Translations under genes and position numbers: made by a program
NCBI GenBank assembly: GCA_959602045.1
Contig: CAUGRT010000016.1
Location: 1-53,492 of the forward strand
Direction: 5' to 3'
Length of the DNA: 53,492 nucleotides
Source: an uncultured Clostridia bacterium
GTDB taxonomy: Bacteria; Bacillota; Clostridia; UBA1381
The notes under the pieces: model-generated
Database searches by the model: none
Seen by the model: only the letters and a program-made list of their open reading frames with translations
Told to the model about the DNA's origin: nothing
Shown: positions 19,087-28,075 of the stretch, in pieces
Numbering within the stretch: the stretch's first letter is position 1
Layout of the letters: each line of letters opens with the position of its first letter

Positions 19087-19497
19087 TCAGATTGCGCGAT
19101 GTCCCAATCCGATTGCAACATCGTTCAGATTTAATAAACCGATCGCAAAAAATACGCATACGCCGATGTGATCTTCATTTCTGGCAATCCCGATCTTGCC
19201 GCCGAGATTCAATCCCACACACTTATCAATAATCTGCTGCAAAGCCTCATGAGCCGCGCCGGCAACAGCGCCCTCCTCCGCATGGCTTTCGTCAATCAAG
19301 CCCTCGCGCTTTGCCGCAACCACGGCACGCTCCAAAATCTTTTTAACCGCGCTGTTAAAGTCACTGCCGAAATCCACCGCCACGGAACGAATCCCCATTG
19401 CGGCATATTTCTCTTTCAAGGACGATTCCTCGCTCCGATCCTCCGACAGCGCCATATTAATCGCCGCCTTGCATACATATCTGCTTCCTGCCTCCAT
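19087..19497 (-). CDS. HutP-family protein
   Basis: A 136-residue soluble protein ending in GKIGIARNEDHIGVCVFFAIGLLN...AIGLGHRAI, the signature of the HutP family. B. subtilis HutP is a histidine/Mg-dependent RNA-binding antiterminator of the hut operon. No histidine-utilisation genes lie nearby, so a hut role cannot be inferred; many clostridial homologues sit in this housekeeping neighbourhood. ATG is preceded by AAAGGGG. It lies 30 bp after the flavoprotein gene and about 60 bp before the aroH-cmk fusion, in the same direction. Confidence 0.8.
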   Translation of the reverse strand: MEAGSRYVCKAAINMALSEDRSEESSLKEKYAAMGIRSVAVDFGSDFNSAVKKILERAVVAAKREGLIDESHAEEGAVAGAAHEALQQIIDKCVGLNLGGKIGIARNEDHIGVCVFFAIGLLNLNDVAIGLGHRAI

Positions 19498-19527
19498 CTT
19501 AGTACCCCTTTCTGTAACTGTTTCTTT

Positions 19528-20745
19528 TTATTCCGCCGCGCTCATACCTGCCAAATATCCGGTTGAAAACGCCGCCTGTAAATTGTATCCGCCGGTATAT
19601 CCGTCCACGTCCAGAACCTCTCCGGCAAAGTATAAGCCCTGAATCCGTTTCGATTCCATCGTTGAGGGATTGATCTCCCGAACGCTGACGCCGCCGGAGG
19701 TTACGATTGCCTCCTCAATCGGGCGAAACGCCCGAAAGGTCAGTGGTACATGCTTCAGCGTTTCCGCCAACGCCTGCCGCTCCGTCCGCGTAAGATCGCA
19801 TACCGGCTTATGCGGCTCAATCCCTGCCAGCGAAATTATCACCGGAATCATTGCCTTTGGCAAAAGCTCATCCAAGCTGTTAATCAAATGCTTTTTTCCA
19901 TGCTTTTCAAAGTCCCGAAGCAATCTCGCGTCCAGCTGTTCCGGGGATAACGCCGGCTTTAAATCCACCTCTAACCGATACGCGCCCCCTTGCTTCAAAT
20001 GCGCCGACATCGACAACACAATCGGCCCCGAAATGCCGAAATGCGTGAACAGCATCTCGCCGAAATCCTCGTAAACCCGTTTATTTTTCCTATCATATGC
20101 GCTGATTGACACATTCTTCAATGAAAGTCCCATCAGTTCCCGAACCCATTTTTCCTCGGTTACAATCGGCACAAGCGATGGCTTCAGCGCTGTTACGCAA
20201 TGCCCCGTTTGCTCGGCAAACCGATAACCGTCCCCGGTTGATCCTGTGTTCGGATAGGATTTTCCTCCGGTGCAAACAATCACACGCTCGCCGTCGATTT
20301 TCCCCTTGTCGGTTCGAACTCCGACCACATGCCCATCCTCGGTCAGAATCTCCCGAACCGCCGCATGAATATGCTTTGTATTGGGCTGCATCGCATACCT
20401 TTTCAAGGCTCCGACCACATCGCCGGCACGATCCGAAACCGGGAAAATCCGTCCTCCGCGCTCTATTTTCGTCCGAACGCCATATTTTTCCAATAACGTC
20501 ACAATATCCTCATTGGTAAATGAATACAACGCGCTGTACAAAAACTTTCCATTATGCGGATACATCGGAATCATATCCTCAATTTCAGCAGCGTTCGTGA
20601 TATTGCAGCGCCCTTTGCCGGTAATCAGCAGCTTTTTTCCGATAATGTCGTTTTTCTCAATCAAAACCACCCGATCCGCAGTTTTTGCAGCCGTTCCGGC
20701 GGCAATCAGTCCTGCGGCACCGGCGCCTATTACTATAACCGTCAT
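19528..20745 (-). CDS. HI0933/BaiN-type FAD-dependent oxidoreductase
   Basis: About 405 residues. The N-terminal Rossmann motif VIVIGAGAAGLIAAG binds FAD. IGKKLLITGKGRCNITN and the C-terminal GYTGGYNLQAAFSTGYLAG are typical of the HI0933/YhiN flavoprotein family. Some members (BaiN) reduce bile-acid intermediates, but most have no known substrate. The start MTVIVIG (20745) overlaps the stop of the upstream lipoprotein gene by ATGA. A longer reading with 17 more residues is only the upstream gene's tail in another frame. It is cytoplasmic. Specific function is unknown. Confidence 0.88.
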   Translation of the reverse strand: MTVIVIGAGAAGLIAAGTAAKTADRVVLIEKNDIIGKKLLITGKGRCNITNAAEIEDMIPMYPHNGKFLYSALYSFTNEDIVTLLEKYGVRTKIERGGRIFPVSDRAGDVVGALKRYAMQPNTKHIHAAVREILTEDGHVVGVRTDKGKIDGERVIVCTGGKSYPNTGSTGDGYRFAEQTGHCVTALKPSLVPIVTEEKWVRELMGLSLKNVSISAYDRKNKRVYEDFGEMLFTHFGISGPIVLSMSAHLKQGGAYRLEVDLKPALSPEQLDARLLRDFEKHGKKHLINSLDELLPKAMIPVIISLAGIEPHKPVCDLTRTERQALAETLKHVPLTFRAFRPIEEAIVTSGGVSVREINPSTMESKRIQGLYFAGEVLDVDGYTGGYNLQAAFSTGYLAGMSAAE

Positions 20746-22325
20746 TTCATTCTCCACTCTCCGGGCATTCTGTAGAAACCGGAAACACCCGGACATTTAA
20801 TATCCTTCAGCTTCGGATTGCTCATCATACATTCCTTGGCAAAGGAGATCGGCACAAACGGAACCTCCTCGCTGAATGTATTTGCCAGCTGTGTATATAA
20901 CGTTTTCAAATCCTCCGTATCGGAGGTCATGCCGATCTGTGCCAGCAGCGTATCTGCCGTATCGCTTTTATAGCCAAATAAATTTCCGCCCCCGTTTAAC
21001 AGAGAATACACGTCCTGCGTCGGACGAATCTCCGTTTCTCCAAGGAATAAATCATACTGTTTCGACTCAATCCGCGCCGTATACTGCTCATACGGAAGCT
21101 CCGTAACCCTGGTTTTTACGCCATATCGCGTTAAATCATCCGCCACCGCCTTTGCAATAACCTTTTTTTCTTCATTGTCGCCGTTTACAAGCAGCTCCAA
21201 GGAAAGCACCTGTTTCTGACCGCCGATATTTTTTTCATAACCGCCGTTATCCGCCGCAGTCCATCCATCCACCTTTAAATGATCCTCTGCCGAGATACCG
21301 TCCCCCGCCACCGCGCTGTTATCATATAGCCAAAATGACGGATTGATCGGAACATCTGCTTTTTCCGCTCTGGAATATAAAATTGAGCTGACGATCTTGT
21401 CCTTGTCGATCATCTGCGACAGCGCCTTTCGGGTATTCACCCCGGCAAGCTCCTGCTTTTGGTTGTTGATTCCCAGAAACAGCATCCGATCACTCACATA
21501 CTCATTCAGCACGACGCTGCCCTTTGGCGTGTAGGTTCGTAAATCAATCGTCTTACTGGTGGAAATATCTACTGCGCCAGAGCTGCACATATAAATATAA
21601 TGCTCCGCGTCCGGGATTTTGTCAATGTACACCCCATCAATCTTCGCCTTGCCGCCGTAGTAATAATCAAATGCATTCAGCATGTATCGGTCGGTACTGA
21701 TTTTCCCCGAAAAGGCAAACGGCCCGGTACCGATCGGCACATACGTATCTTTCTCCTCCATATTCGTTCCGTATTTCATAATCGGGAAACAGAACAGTGC
21801 ACCGGCGGACGGAACCGGATGATTAAACCGTACCGTAATCTGATAATCTCCCGTCACATTCCAGTCTGCCACTTCCGACAGCTGCTCCGTATAGGCGGTT
21901 TTCCCCTCCCGAATCATACGAATTGTATAAGCCGCGTCATACGCACTGAATTGGGTTCCGTCATGCCATTGCACATCCTCGCGCAGATTAATGACCGCCG
22001 TTTTTCCATCCGCGCTCATGCCGTAATCCTTCGCCAAAACCGGCTCCGGCTGCACCTGCTCATTCAATGAAAACAAAGGCTCATAAACAAACTCCATCGC
22101 CTCCCGAACCGTCTGCGATTGTGTCGTCAGCGGATTAAACGTATCAAAATCATACATCCCCACCGCCACGGTGTTGGCAACCGCCGCCGAGTCAATCGGT
22201 TTTGCCGTTTCCGGGCCGGGACTGCTGGGGGTAAAACGCTCCCGAAGCTTATCATAAGGCGCACAAGCGGCAAGCACTGTAAGCAGAACTGCCGCCAAAA
22301 TCACCCAAATCCATTTCTTTCTCAT
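20742..22325 (-). CDS. Peptide/nickel-type ABC transporter substrate-binding lipoprotein
   Basis: 527 residues. An N-terminal lipoprotein signal (WVILAAVLLTVLAACAPY, lipobox LAAC) is followed by a family 5 extracellular solute-binding domain. The domain includes YEPLFSLNEQVQPEPVLAKDY, WHDGTQFSAYDAAYTIR and IPIGTGPFAFSGK-like segments. It should hold oligopeptides or similar ligands outside the membrane. No permease or ATPase genes are adjacent, so the partner transporter is elsewhere or shared. It is translationally coupled to the flavoprotein downstream. Confidence 0.9.
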   Translation of the reverse strand: MRKKWIWVILAAVLLTVLAACAPYDKLRERFTPSSPGPETAKPIDSAAVANTVAVGMYDFDTFNPLTTQSQTVREAMEFVYEPLFSLNEQVQPEPVLAKDYGMSADGKTAVINLREDVQWHDGTQFSAYDAAYTIRMIREGKTAYTEQLSEVADWNVTGDYQITVRFNHPVPSAGALFCFPIMKYGTNMEEKDTYVPIGTGPFAFSGKISTDRYMLNAFDYYYGGKAKIDGVYIDKIPDAEHYIYMCSSGAVDISTSKTIDLRTYTPKGSVVLNEYVSDRMLFLGINNQKQELAGVNTRKALSQMIDKDKIVSSILYSRAEKADVPINPSFWLYDNSAVAGDGISAEDHLKVDGWTAADNGGYEKNIGGQKQVLSLELLVNGDNEEKKVIAKAVADDLTRYGVKTRVTELPYEQYTARIESKQYDLFLGETEIRPTQDVYSLLNGGGNLFGYKSDTADTLLAQIGMTSDTEDLKTLYTQLANTFSEEVPFVPISFAKECMMSNPKLKDIKCPGVSGFYRMPGEWRMK

Positions 22326-22369
22326 CCATATATCCTCTATCCTATATCAAATTAGCCGATTATAAATCA

Positions 22370-22452
22370 TTTTTATCTGATTTTCGTTCTATTCCGGCTC
22401 AAACATCCATCTGCACGGAACTCGCCTCCATAGATCGAAAATCAAATAAAGA
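22370..22452. repeat. Palindromic intergenic repeat, copy 2 (shortened core)
   Basis: The arms TTTTTATCTGATTTTCGTTC and GATCGAAAATCAAATAAA pair with each other. The core keeps CGGCTCAAACATCC and CGGAACTCGCCTCCATAG, but the inner CCGC/GCGG hairpin is mostly replaced by ATCTGCA. It lies between pgeF and the lipoprotein gene. Confidence 0.8.
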
Positions 22453-22454
22453 TT

Positions 22455-23249
22455 CTATATCAATTCCATAAACGCGCCCATATTGCCGCGCCGACCGTTG
22501 GTTTTCCGATGCGAAAACAATAAATCGCTGTTGCAGTAGGTGCAAATTCCGCAATCATCCACCTGCCGGATTCCCTCCTCCTGCAAGTGCAGCAAAATCG
22601 CTTTCTGCATATTGACATGATAGCGATCTCCGTATTTTACCGCGGTTTCCTCGCCAAATTCCCGAATAAAACATTCCGCCACATCATCGCCCACCTCAAA
22701 ATGACAAACTTGAATGGAGGGGCCGATTGCTGCCAGAATATCCTCCGGGTGCGATCCATACTCACTTTTCATCTTCTGAACGGTTTTCTGCCCGATTCGC
22801 TTGACCGTTCCCTTCCAGCCCGAATGAGCCAACGCGATCACACCTTGCCGCCGATCCAGAAAAAACAGCGGAACACAGTCTGCAAACAATGTCACAATCG
22901 GAATATTCTTTTGATCGGTAATCAACGCGTCTGCTGATGTGAATCGGTTCTCGCGCGTGATTCCGTTGCCGAGATCGGCTTCAGTGACAGTATGAACGAC
23001 ATCCTCATGCACTTGCTTTGACAAGACCAGCCGCTCAAAATCCATCCCCAAGCCTTCCGCCGCCAGACGGAAATTCTCAAGCACATTTTCCTTTGTGTCC
23101 TCACAATGAAAACGCAAATTCAGACTCTCGTAACAGCCGCTGCTGACACCGCCGCGGCGCGTGGTAAAACCGTGGCGCACCAATCCCGTTTCCGCAAAAG
23201 ACGGAATCGTGTAATAGACAAAGCTGCCCTTTTGATTTTTCTGAAACAT
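22455..23249 (-). CDS. pgeF: Peptidoglycan editing factor / laccase-domain protein PgeF
   Basis: 264 residues of the YfiH/COG1496 family. Zn/Cu-binding motifs are visible: HGFTTRRGGVS near the N-terminus, FADCVPLFFLD, ALAHSGWKGTVKRI and CGICTYCNSDLLFSHR near the end. Bacterial members are purine-nucleoside-active enzymes, and PgeF in E. coli prevents wrong amino acids entering peptidoglycan stems. ATG is preceded by AAAGGGG. It lies 23 bp after uvrC and is probably co-transcribed. Confidence 0.92.
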   Translation of the reverse strand: MFQKNQKGSFVYYTIPSFAETGLVRHGFTTRRGGVSSGCYESLNLRFHCEDTKENVLENFRLAAEGLGMDFERLVLSKQVHEDVVHTVTEADLGNGITRENRFTSADALITDQKNIPIVTLFADCVPLFFLDRRQGVIALAHSGWKGTVKRIGQKTVQKMKSEYGSHPEDILAAIGPSIQVCHFEVGDDVAECFIREFGEETAVKYGDRYHVNMQKAILLHLQEEGIRQVDDCGICTYCNSDLLFSHRKTNGRRGNMGAFMELI

Positions 23250-23272
23250 TCTGATTCCCCTTTCGCCGATCT

Positions 23273-25126
23273 TTAAGTTCTGAAATAATCGTAGATCGCC
23301 TGTGCGGATTTTTTATCCACCGCTTCCTCCAACTCCGAAAGCTCCGCTTCTTTTATTTTATCAATACTTCCGAATTTAGTCAAGAGGGCTGTGCGTCTTT
23401 TTTCTCCGATTCCCGGAATTTTATCCAATTCGGAGCTGATTTTCCCTCTGAGCTTCCGATGATAGGAAATCGCCGCGTCATGCACCTCATCTTGAATATG
23501 CGTAATCAGCCGGAATACCTGCCCGGCAGGATTCAGCTCCACCTCGCCGTCCCGTCCGATCAATCCGCGCGTTCTGTGCTTATCATTCTTAACCATACCA
23601 AATACCGGCGTGGTGTTTTCCATCATATCCATCAATTCGGTAATCACGCCCAGATGTCCCTTACCGCCGTCCAGAAGAACCAAATCCGGCAGCGGAAGAA
23701 ACTTTGCATCATTTTTATTTAATTGCCCTGCCGCAATCTGATCTTCCTCCTCCAGAGCGTGACGGAACCGCCGATAAATCACCTCGCGCATTGCTGCATA
23801 ATCATCCGCACCCTCAAAGGACTTAATCTTAAAAATCCGATATTTTCGCTTTGCCGGACGTCCGTTTTCAAACACCGCCATCGCCCCGACATTATCCGTG
23901 CCTTGAATGTTGGAAATATCATACGCCTCAATCCGATACGGCGGCTGCGCCAACCCGAGCGATTTCTGCAAATCCTCTAACAGCGCATTTTTCTCCTTTT
24001 CTTTCATTTGCCGAATCATATAATTTCCCAAAGCCAGCTCCGCATTCATCTTAACCATGCGCACCAGCTTCAGCTTATCCCCGATTTTCGGCGTAATAAT
24101 CGTAACCTTTTTTCCGCGCCGCTCCCGAAGCCATTCGGCAATCAGTTCCGCATCGTCAATCTCATATTCGGTCAAAATCTCCTCCGGAATAAATTCGCTG
24201 TTCTGATAAAACTGCTTCACAAAATCCGTCATGATCTCCGAATCAGATGCTTGCGCAACATGGTCAATCTTATAATTTTCTCTGCCGATCACCTTTCCGC
24301 CACGAATAAAAAACATTTCGCAAAATGCCGTGTTCTCGTTTCTCGCAAATGCCGCCACATCCTTATCCGTCTGTTTTTCCGTGTTAATGATTTTCTGTTT
24401 CTCCTCCAATTCGGAAATAGATCGGATTTTATCGCGCAAAAGCGCCGCCTTTTCAAATTTCAATTCCGCGGACGCCTGTTTCATTTCCTCTTTTAAGTCC
24501 GCTACCAATTCCTTGTGGTTGCCGTCCAAAAACCGGCAGATTTCCGAAAATACCGCACGATATTCCTCTTTTGTGACCGAACCCGTACAAGGGGCAAAGC
24601 ATTTATGAATATGATAATTCAGGCACGGTCTGCCCTTTTTAATATCCTCCGGAAATTTCCGCTTGCAGGTCGGCGGTTTAAACAGCTTCTGAACAATATC
24701 CAGCGTATTCCGAATCGTTCCCTTGCCCATATAAGGTCCGTAATATTTCGCCCCGTCCTTCAGCAGCCGCCTTGTTTTTAAAATCCGCGGATACTCCTCG
24801 TTCATCGTCACCTTTAAATACGGATACTGCTTATCATCCTTCAATAAAATATTATACTTCGGACGATATTTCTTGATTAGGTTACATTCCAGTGCCAGTG
24901 CCTCCCGTTCGGAGTCGGTAATGATATATTCAAAATAGGCAATGTTTGATACCATCGCCACCACCTTCGGCGTGTGATTGGAGTTTTTTTGAAAATACTG
25001 ACGTACACGATTCTTTAAAATCTTTGCTTTTCCTACGTAAATTACAGTGTCATCCTTGTCGTGCATAATATAAACGCCCGGATTGGACGGAAGATTTTTT
25101 AATTCCTGCTCCAGATCAAACGCCAT
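23273..25126 (-). CDS. uvrC: UvrABC excinuclease subunit C
   Basis: 617 residues from ATG 25126 (MAFDLEQELKNLPSNPG), supported by AGGAGGCGG upstream; the longer frame to 25198 has no signal of its own. The GIY-YIG nuclease domain (GVYIMHD...VIYVGKAKILKNRV, residues ~12-95) makes the 3' incision. A UVR helix (ELKFEKAALLRDKIRSI, ~200-235) contacts UvrB. An RNase H-like domain (EAYDISNIQGTDNVGAMAVF, ~390-540) makes the 5' incision. A C-terminal helix-hairpin-helix (DKIPGIGEKRRTALL) binds DNA. It acts in nucleotide excision repair. It is followed by pgeF. Confidence 0.97.
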   Translation of the reverse strand: MAFDLEQELKNLPSNPGVYIMHDKDDTVIYVGKAKILKNRVRQYFQKNSNHTPKVVAMVSNIAYFEYIITDSEREALALECNLIKKYRPKYNILLKDDKQYPYLKVTMNEEYPRILKTRRLLKDGAKYYGPYMGKGTIRNTLDIVQKLFKPPTCKRKFPEDIKKGRPCLNYHIHKCFAPCTGSVTKEEYRAVFSEICRFLDGNHKELVADLKEEMKQASAELKFEKAALLRDKIRSISELEEKQKIINTEKQTDKDVAAFARNENTAFCEMFFIRGGKVIGRENYKIDHVAQASDSEIMTDFVKQFYQNSEFIPEEILTEYEIDDAELIAEWLRERRGKKVTIITPKIGDKLKLVRMVKMNAELALGNYMIRQMKEKEKNALLEDLQKSLGLAQPPYRIEAYDISNIQGTDNVGAMAVFENGRPAKRKYRIFKIKSFEGADDYAAMREVIYRRFRHALEEEDQIAAGQLNKNDAKFLPLPDLVLLDGGKGHLGVITELMDMMENTTPVFGMVKNDKHRTRGLIGRDGEVELNPAGQVFRLITHIQDEVHDAAISYHRKLRGKISSELDKIPGIGEKRRTALLTKFGSIDKIKEAELSELEEAVDKKSAQAIYDYFRT

Positions 25127-25233
25127 ATGTTCCGCCTCCTTTACTTCACCGCACCGCTGGCGGCTTCCGCACGGTTGTCCGTGTAAGAAACCGCTCAATC
25201 GTTTCCAAAATCATGAAACCCATTGAAAGTAAA

Positions 25234-25266
25234 ATAACTCTACCGCGCTCACGCCTGTAGAGTTAT
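25234..25266 (-). terminator. Terminator after the HPr gene
   Basis: ATAACTCTAC pairs perfectly with GTAGAGTTAT around a 13-base loop. TTTTA follows on the minus strand. It separates ptsH from uvrC. Confidence 0.75.
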
Positions 25267-25294
25267 CGTAAAATCATGTTCCTTAAATATTAAT

Positions 25295-25558
25295 TTATTC
25301 CGAAAAGTTAGACTTAATCAGTTCAACCAGTGTCTTGACAGCTTCTTCCTCGTCGCTTCCATCCGCAATGATGGAAATCTCAGCACCTTTGACAATTCCC
25401 AGTGATAAAACACCCAGCAGGCTCTTTGCATTGACTCTTCTATCGTCCTTTTCTACCCAGATGCTGGACTTAAATTCATTTGCCCTCTGAATAAAGAACG
25501 TTGCCGGTCTTGCATGCAAACCAACTGAATTCTGTACTGTTACATTGTTTGAAACCAT
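25295..25558 (-). CDS. ptsH: HPr phosphocarrier protein
   Basis: 87 residues, the normal HPr length. The phosphorylated His15 lies in SVGLHARPAT. The regulatory Ser46 region reads NAKSLLGVLSLGI, so HPr kinase control is possible. It carries phosphate from enzyme I to sugar-specific PTS components and takes part in carbon catabolite control. GAGGGGGC precedes the ATG. It is a single-gene unit with its own promoter and terminator. Confidence 0.95.
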   Translation of the reverse strand: MVSNNVTVQNSVGLHARPATFFIQRANEFKSSIWVEKDDRRVNAKSLLGVLSLGIVKGAEISIIADGSDEEEAVKTLVELIKSNFSE

Positions 25559-25644
25559 GAATAGTGCCCCCTCACAATTATTTACATTCCTGTATGTTTT
25601 TGTTTCTTATACGCTCATAAATTCTAAAATAGATTACATATATA

Positions 25645-25673
25645 AGCATACTAAAAAAATTACAAAACGTCAA
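25645..25673 (-). promoter_or_regulatory. Sigma-A promoter for the HPr gene
   Basis: TTGACG (25668-25673) and TATGCT (25645-25650) are spaced by 17 bp in an AT-rich region, giving an untranslated leader of about 80 bases. Confidence 0.7.
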
Positions 25674-25728
25674 TATATTTTGAATAAAAAATTAATTTTT
25701 AGTGAACATATCCGTACTACCGGTTTTT

Positions 25729-26847
25729 TTATTGTTGAATTTCGTCCTTTTCAACAACTTTTTTTCCATCTATATCCGGCTGTTGTTCTTCATTTTCCAC
25801 AATGCTTTTCTTTTCTTCCTGCGTCATCAATTCACGGATTTGTTTCTCAATATCCGCCGTAAATTCCTGGTTCTGCACCATGTACTTCCGTACATTATCG
25901 CGGCCCTGACCGATCTTTTCGCCGTTATAGCTGAACCACGCGCCGGACTTCTTAATAATCCCATGCTCCACTGCGACATCCAGGATATTGCCCTCCTTGG
26001 AAATTCCCTCTCCGTACAGAATATCAAATTCCGCTTCTTTAAACGGCGGCGCAACCTTATTTTTTACCACCTTAACACGCGTATGGTTTCCGATAATCTC
26101 CGTACCGTTCTTCAAAGCCTCCTGCTTTCTGACATCCAGACGTACTGACGCAAAGAACTTCAGCGCACGGCCGCCCGGTGTTGTTTCGGGGTTGCCGTAT
26201 ACAACGCCGACCTTTTCACGCAGCTGATTGATAAAAATAACAACCGTCCCGGAACGCGAAATAATACCGGTCAGCTTTCTCAAAGCCTGTGACATTAATC
26301 TTGCCAACAAACCGACATGGCTATCACCCATCTCGCCCTCAATTTCAGCCTTGGGAACCAATGCCGCCACCGAGTCGATAACAATAACGTCCAATGCACC
26401 GCTTCGCACCAACGCCTCGGCAATATCCAAAGCCTGCTCACCGGTATCCGGCTGTGCCACAATCAAATTATCAATATCCACGCCGATCTTCTGCGCATAG
26501 ATCGGATCCAACGCATGCTCCGCGTCAATAAATGCAGCCTCGCCGCCCATTTTCTGCGCCTCTGCAACTACATGCAGCGCAACGGTCGTCTTACCCGAGC
26601 TTTCCGGACCGTAAATCTCAATAACACGTCCTCTGGGCAGACCGCCGACGCCCAATGCCAAATCCAAAGTTAATGAACCCGTAGGAATTGCGTCCACGCT
26701 TGCAACATGGGTATTCCCCAATTTCATAATACTTCCTGTTCCGTATTCCTTTTCAATCTGTGCAAATACCGACTCCAATGCCTGCTTTTTCTCGCTTGCT
26801 TCTTTTCTTTCTACTCTCGGCTTTGATGCTTTTTCTGTTTTTCCCAT
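25729..26847 (-). CDS. recA: Recombinase RecA
   Basis: 372 residues. Walker A GPESSGKTT is near residue 70-85, followed by the Walker B strand VIVIDSVAALVPK and DNA-binding loop sequences (EGEMGDSHVGLLARLMSQA, NQLREKVGVVYGNPETTPGG). It performs homologous strand exchange and LexA co-proteolysis. The C-terminal tail is Glu/Lys-rich as usual. ATG is preceded by GGGAATAGAGAG. A promoter and a LexA-like box lie directly upstream, and the -35 overlaps the end of the gerMN gene. Confidence 0.98.
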   Translation of the reverse strand: MGKTEKASKPRVERKEASEKKQALESVFAQIEKEYGTGSIMKLGNTHVASVDAIPTGSLTLDLALGVGGLPRGRVIEIYGPESSGKTTVALHVVAEAQKMGGEAAFIDAEHALDPIYAQKIGVDIDNLIVAQPDTGEQALDIAEALVRSGALDVIVIDSVAALVPKAEIEGEMGDSHVGLLARLMSQALRKLTGIISRSGTVVIFINQLREKVGVVYGNPETTPGGRALKFFASVRLDVRKQEALKNGTEIIGNHTRVKVVKNKVAPPFKEAEFDILYGEGISKEGNILDVAVEHGIIKKSGAWFSYNGEKIGQGRDNVRKYMVQNQEFTADIEKQIRELMTQEEKKSIVENEEQQPDIDGKKVVEKDEIQQ

Positions 26848-26875
26848 CTCTCTATTCCCTTCCGTTCGCAGAATC

Positions 26876-26889
26876 CGAACATTTGTTTT
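26876..26889. promoter_or_regulatory. LexA (SOS) box candidate upstream of recA
   Basis: The plus strand reads CGAACATTTGTTTT, close to the Gram-positive LexA consensus CGAAC-RNRY-GTTYC with about two mismatches. It lies just downstream of the predicted recA transcription start, a good place for repression. Confidence 0.55.
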
Positions 26890-26895
26890 TGTTTT

Positions 26896-26924
26896 ATTAT
26901 ACTATTTTTTCTTCACTTTGTCAA
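26896..26924 (-). promoter_or_regulatory. Sigma-A promoter for recA
   Basis: TTGACA (26919-26924) and TATAAT (26896-26901) match consensus fully with a 17-bp spacer. The -35 overlaps the stop codon of the upstream gerMN gene. Confidence 0.88.
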
Positions 26925-27859
26925 GAGTTTTTCTGCATGATAATTCCCATATCCTGTTCGAACAGCTCATCAAACCGAATACTCCCGAAATAATCCACCT
27001 TTTTCCCGTCAATCAGAAACTGAACCCGTCCGATGTTATTGAGCGCGGTCAGCGAATTAACAACCGAATACACCGCCAAACGCTCTTTTTCTTCGGAACC
27101 GGCATTCTTGCTGAGGAAATTCGACTGAAAATTCACAAAGCAGATATTATCCGTAATATGAACACTGAGCAAAATCGTATCCGGGCTCAGTACATTTTCG
27201 TGCCCTTCCTCCTGCGTGCCGTGAATCAGTTCGTTCAAAATATATTGCGCCAGCGGCAGCTGATCCGTCACCTTAATGGTACGCGTTTCGGGCACAAGCT
27301 GATTCGTTCCCTTTTCCGCAAAATAAAGCGTGATTTCCCGCGTTTCGCTTGTGTTGGTATCGGTTGAGAGGTTAATGTCCTCATCCGCCAAAAAGCCGAT
27401 CGGTTTCCCCTCCGCGTCCGATATATCGTTCTTTTCAACCGTAACCTTAACGCGTTCAACGCCGTCCAATCCACAGAGCGTCTTGACAACCGCATAAGCT
27501 GCCAATGTGTCTTTTGTCGCATCACCGCTGAGAAATTTATAATTAAAATCCACCACAACATCCGTAGGATTGGAAAGATCCACTGCCAGCAGCTTTGTTT
27601 TGCGGCTCAACACTGCCTTATTTTTCCCATTGTCCGGCCCGGAAATCAGTCCATTCAGAACCGCCGCCGGCAAATCATAGGAATCGTGATATTTAAGAAT
27701 TCGCTTTTCCGACACCAACGTAGATTCGCTGTCATTTAAAAAATACAGCTCACATTCACGTTTCATCAAGGTTTGTCCCTCATGCAAAACATTCAGAAGA
27801 ACCACCACGGCAACCGCCGCCGCCAATGCAGCCGCGATAATAATAATTTTCTTTTTCAC
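26921..27859 (-). CDS. GerMN-domain protein (sporulation/germination type)
   Basis: 312 residues with an N-terminal membrane anchor (KKKIIIIAAALAAAVAVVVLLN). Two tandem GerMN domains follow: residues ~35-150 (CELYFLND...LPAAVLNGLISGP...VVVDFNYKFL) and ~170-300 (ITLYFAEKGTN...LAQYILNELIHGT...CFVNFQSNFL). The domain is named after B. subtilis GerM, which is needed for sporulation and germination. The start is GTG with GGAGGG about 12 bases upstream, a rather long spacing. It probably faces outside or the intermembrane space of the forespore. Specific role is inferred only. Confidence 0.85.
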   Translation of the reverse strand: MKKKIIIIAAALAAAVAVVVLLNVLHEGQTLMKRECELYFLNDSESTLVSEKRILKYHDSYDLPAAVLNGLISGPDNGKNKAVLSRKTKLLAVDLSNPTDVVVDFNYKFLSGDATKDTLAAYAVVKTLCGLDGVERVKVTVEKNDISDAEGKPIGFLADEDINLSTDTNTSETREITLYFAEKGTNQLVPETRTIKVTDQLPLAQYILNELIHGTQEEGHENVLSPDTILLSVHITDNICFVNFQSNFLSKNAGSEEKERLAVYSVVNSLTALNNIGRVQFLIDGKKVDYFGSIRFDELFEQDMGIIMQKNS

Positions 27860-27916
27860 CGATCTATCCGTTCCCTCCTTTCCAAAAATCCAACGTCAAC
27901 CGAAATGCTGAATTGC

Positions 27917-28003
27917 AATATCATCTGTTTTCATTCTATGGAGGCGAGTTCCGCGCAGCGTAGCGGATGTCTGAGCCGCAATAGAATGAAAACAGATGAT
28001 ATT
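27917..28003. repeat. Palindromic intergenic repeat, copy 3
   Basis: The arms AATATCATCTGTTTTCATTC and GAATGAAAACAGATGATATT are perfectly complementary. The core GGAGGCGAGTTCCGCGC...GCGGATGTCTGAGCCGC is in forward orientation. It lies between the histidine kinase and gerMN genes. Confidence 0.9.
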
Positions 28004-28075
28004 TCAGTTTTTCGCCCTATAAAATCAAGTTTCGCATATCATAGTAGACTTTTATCTTTATAAAATGAAAAATTT

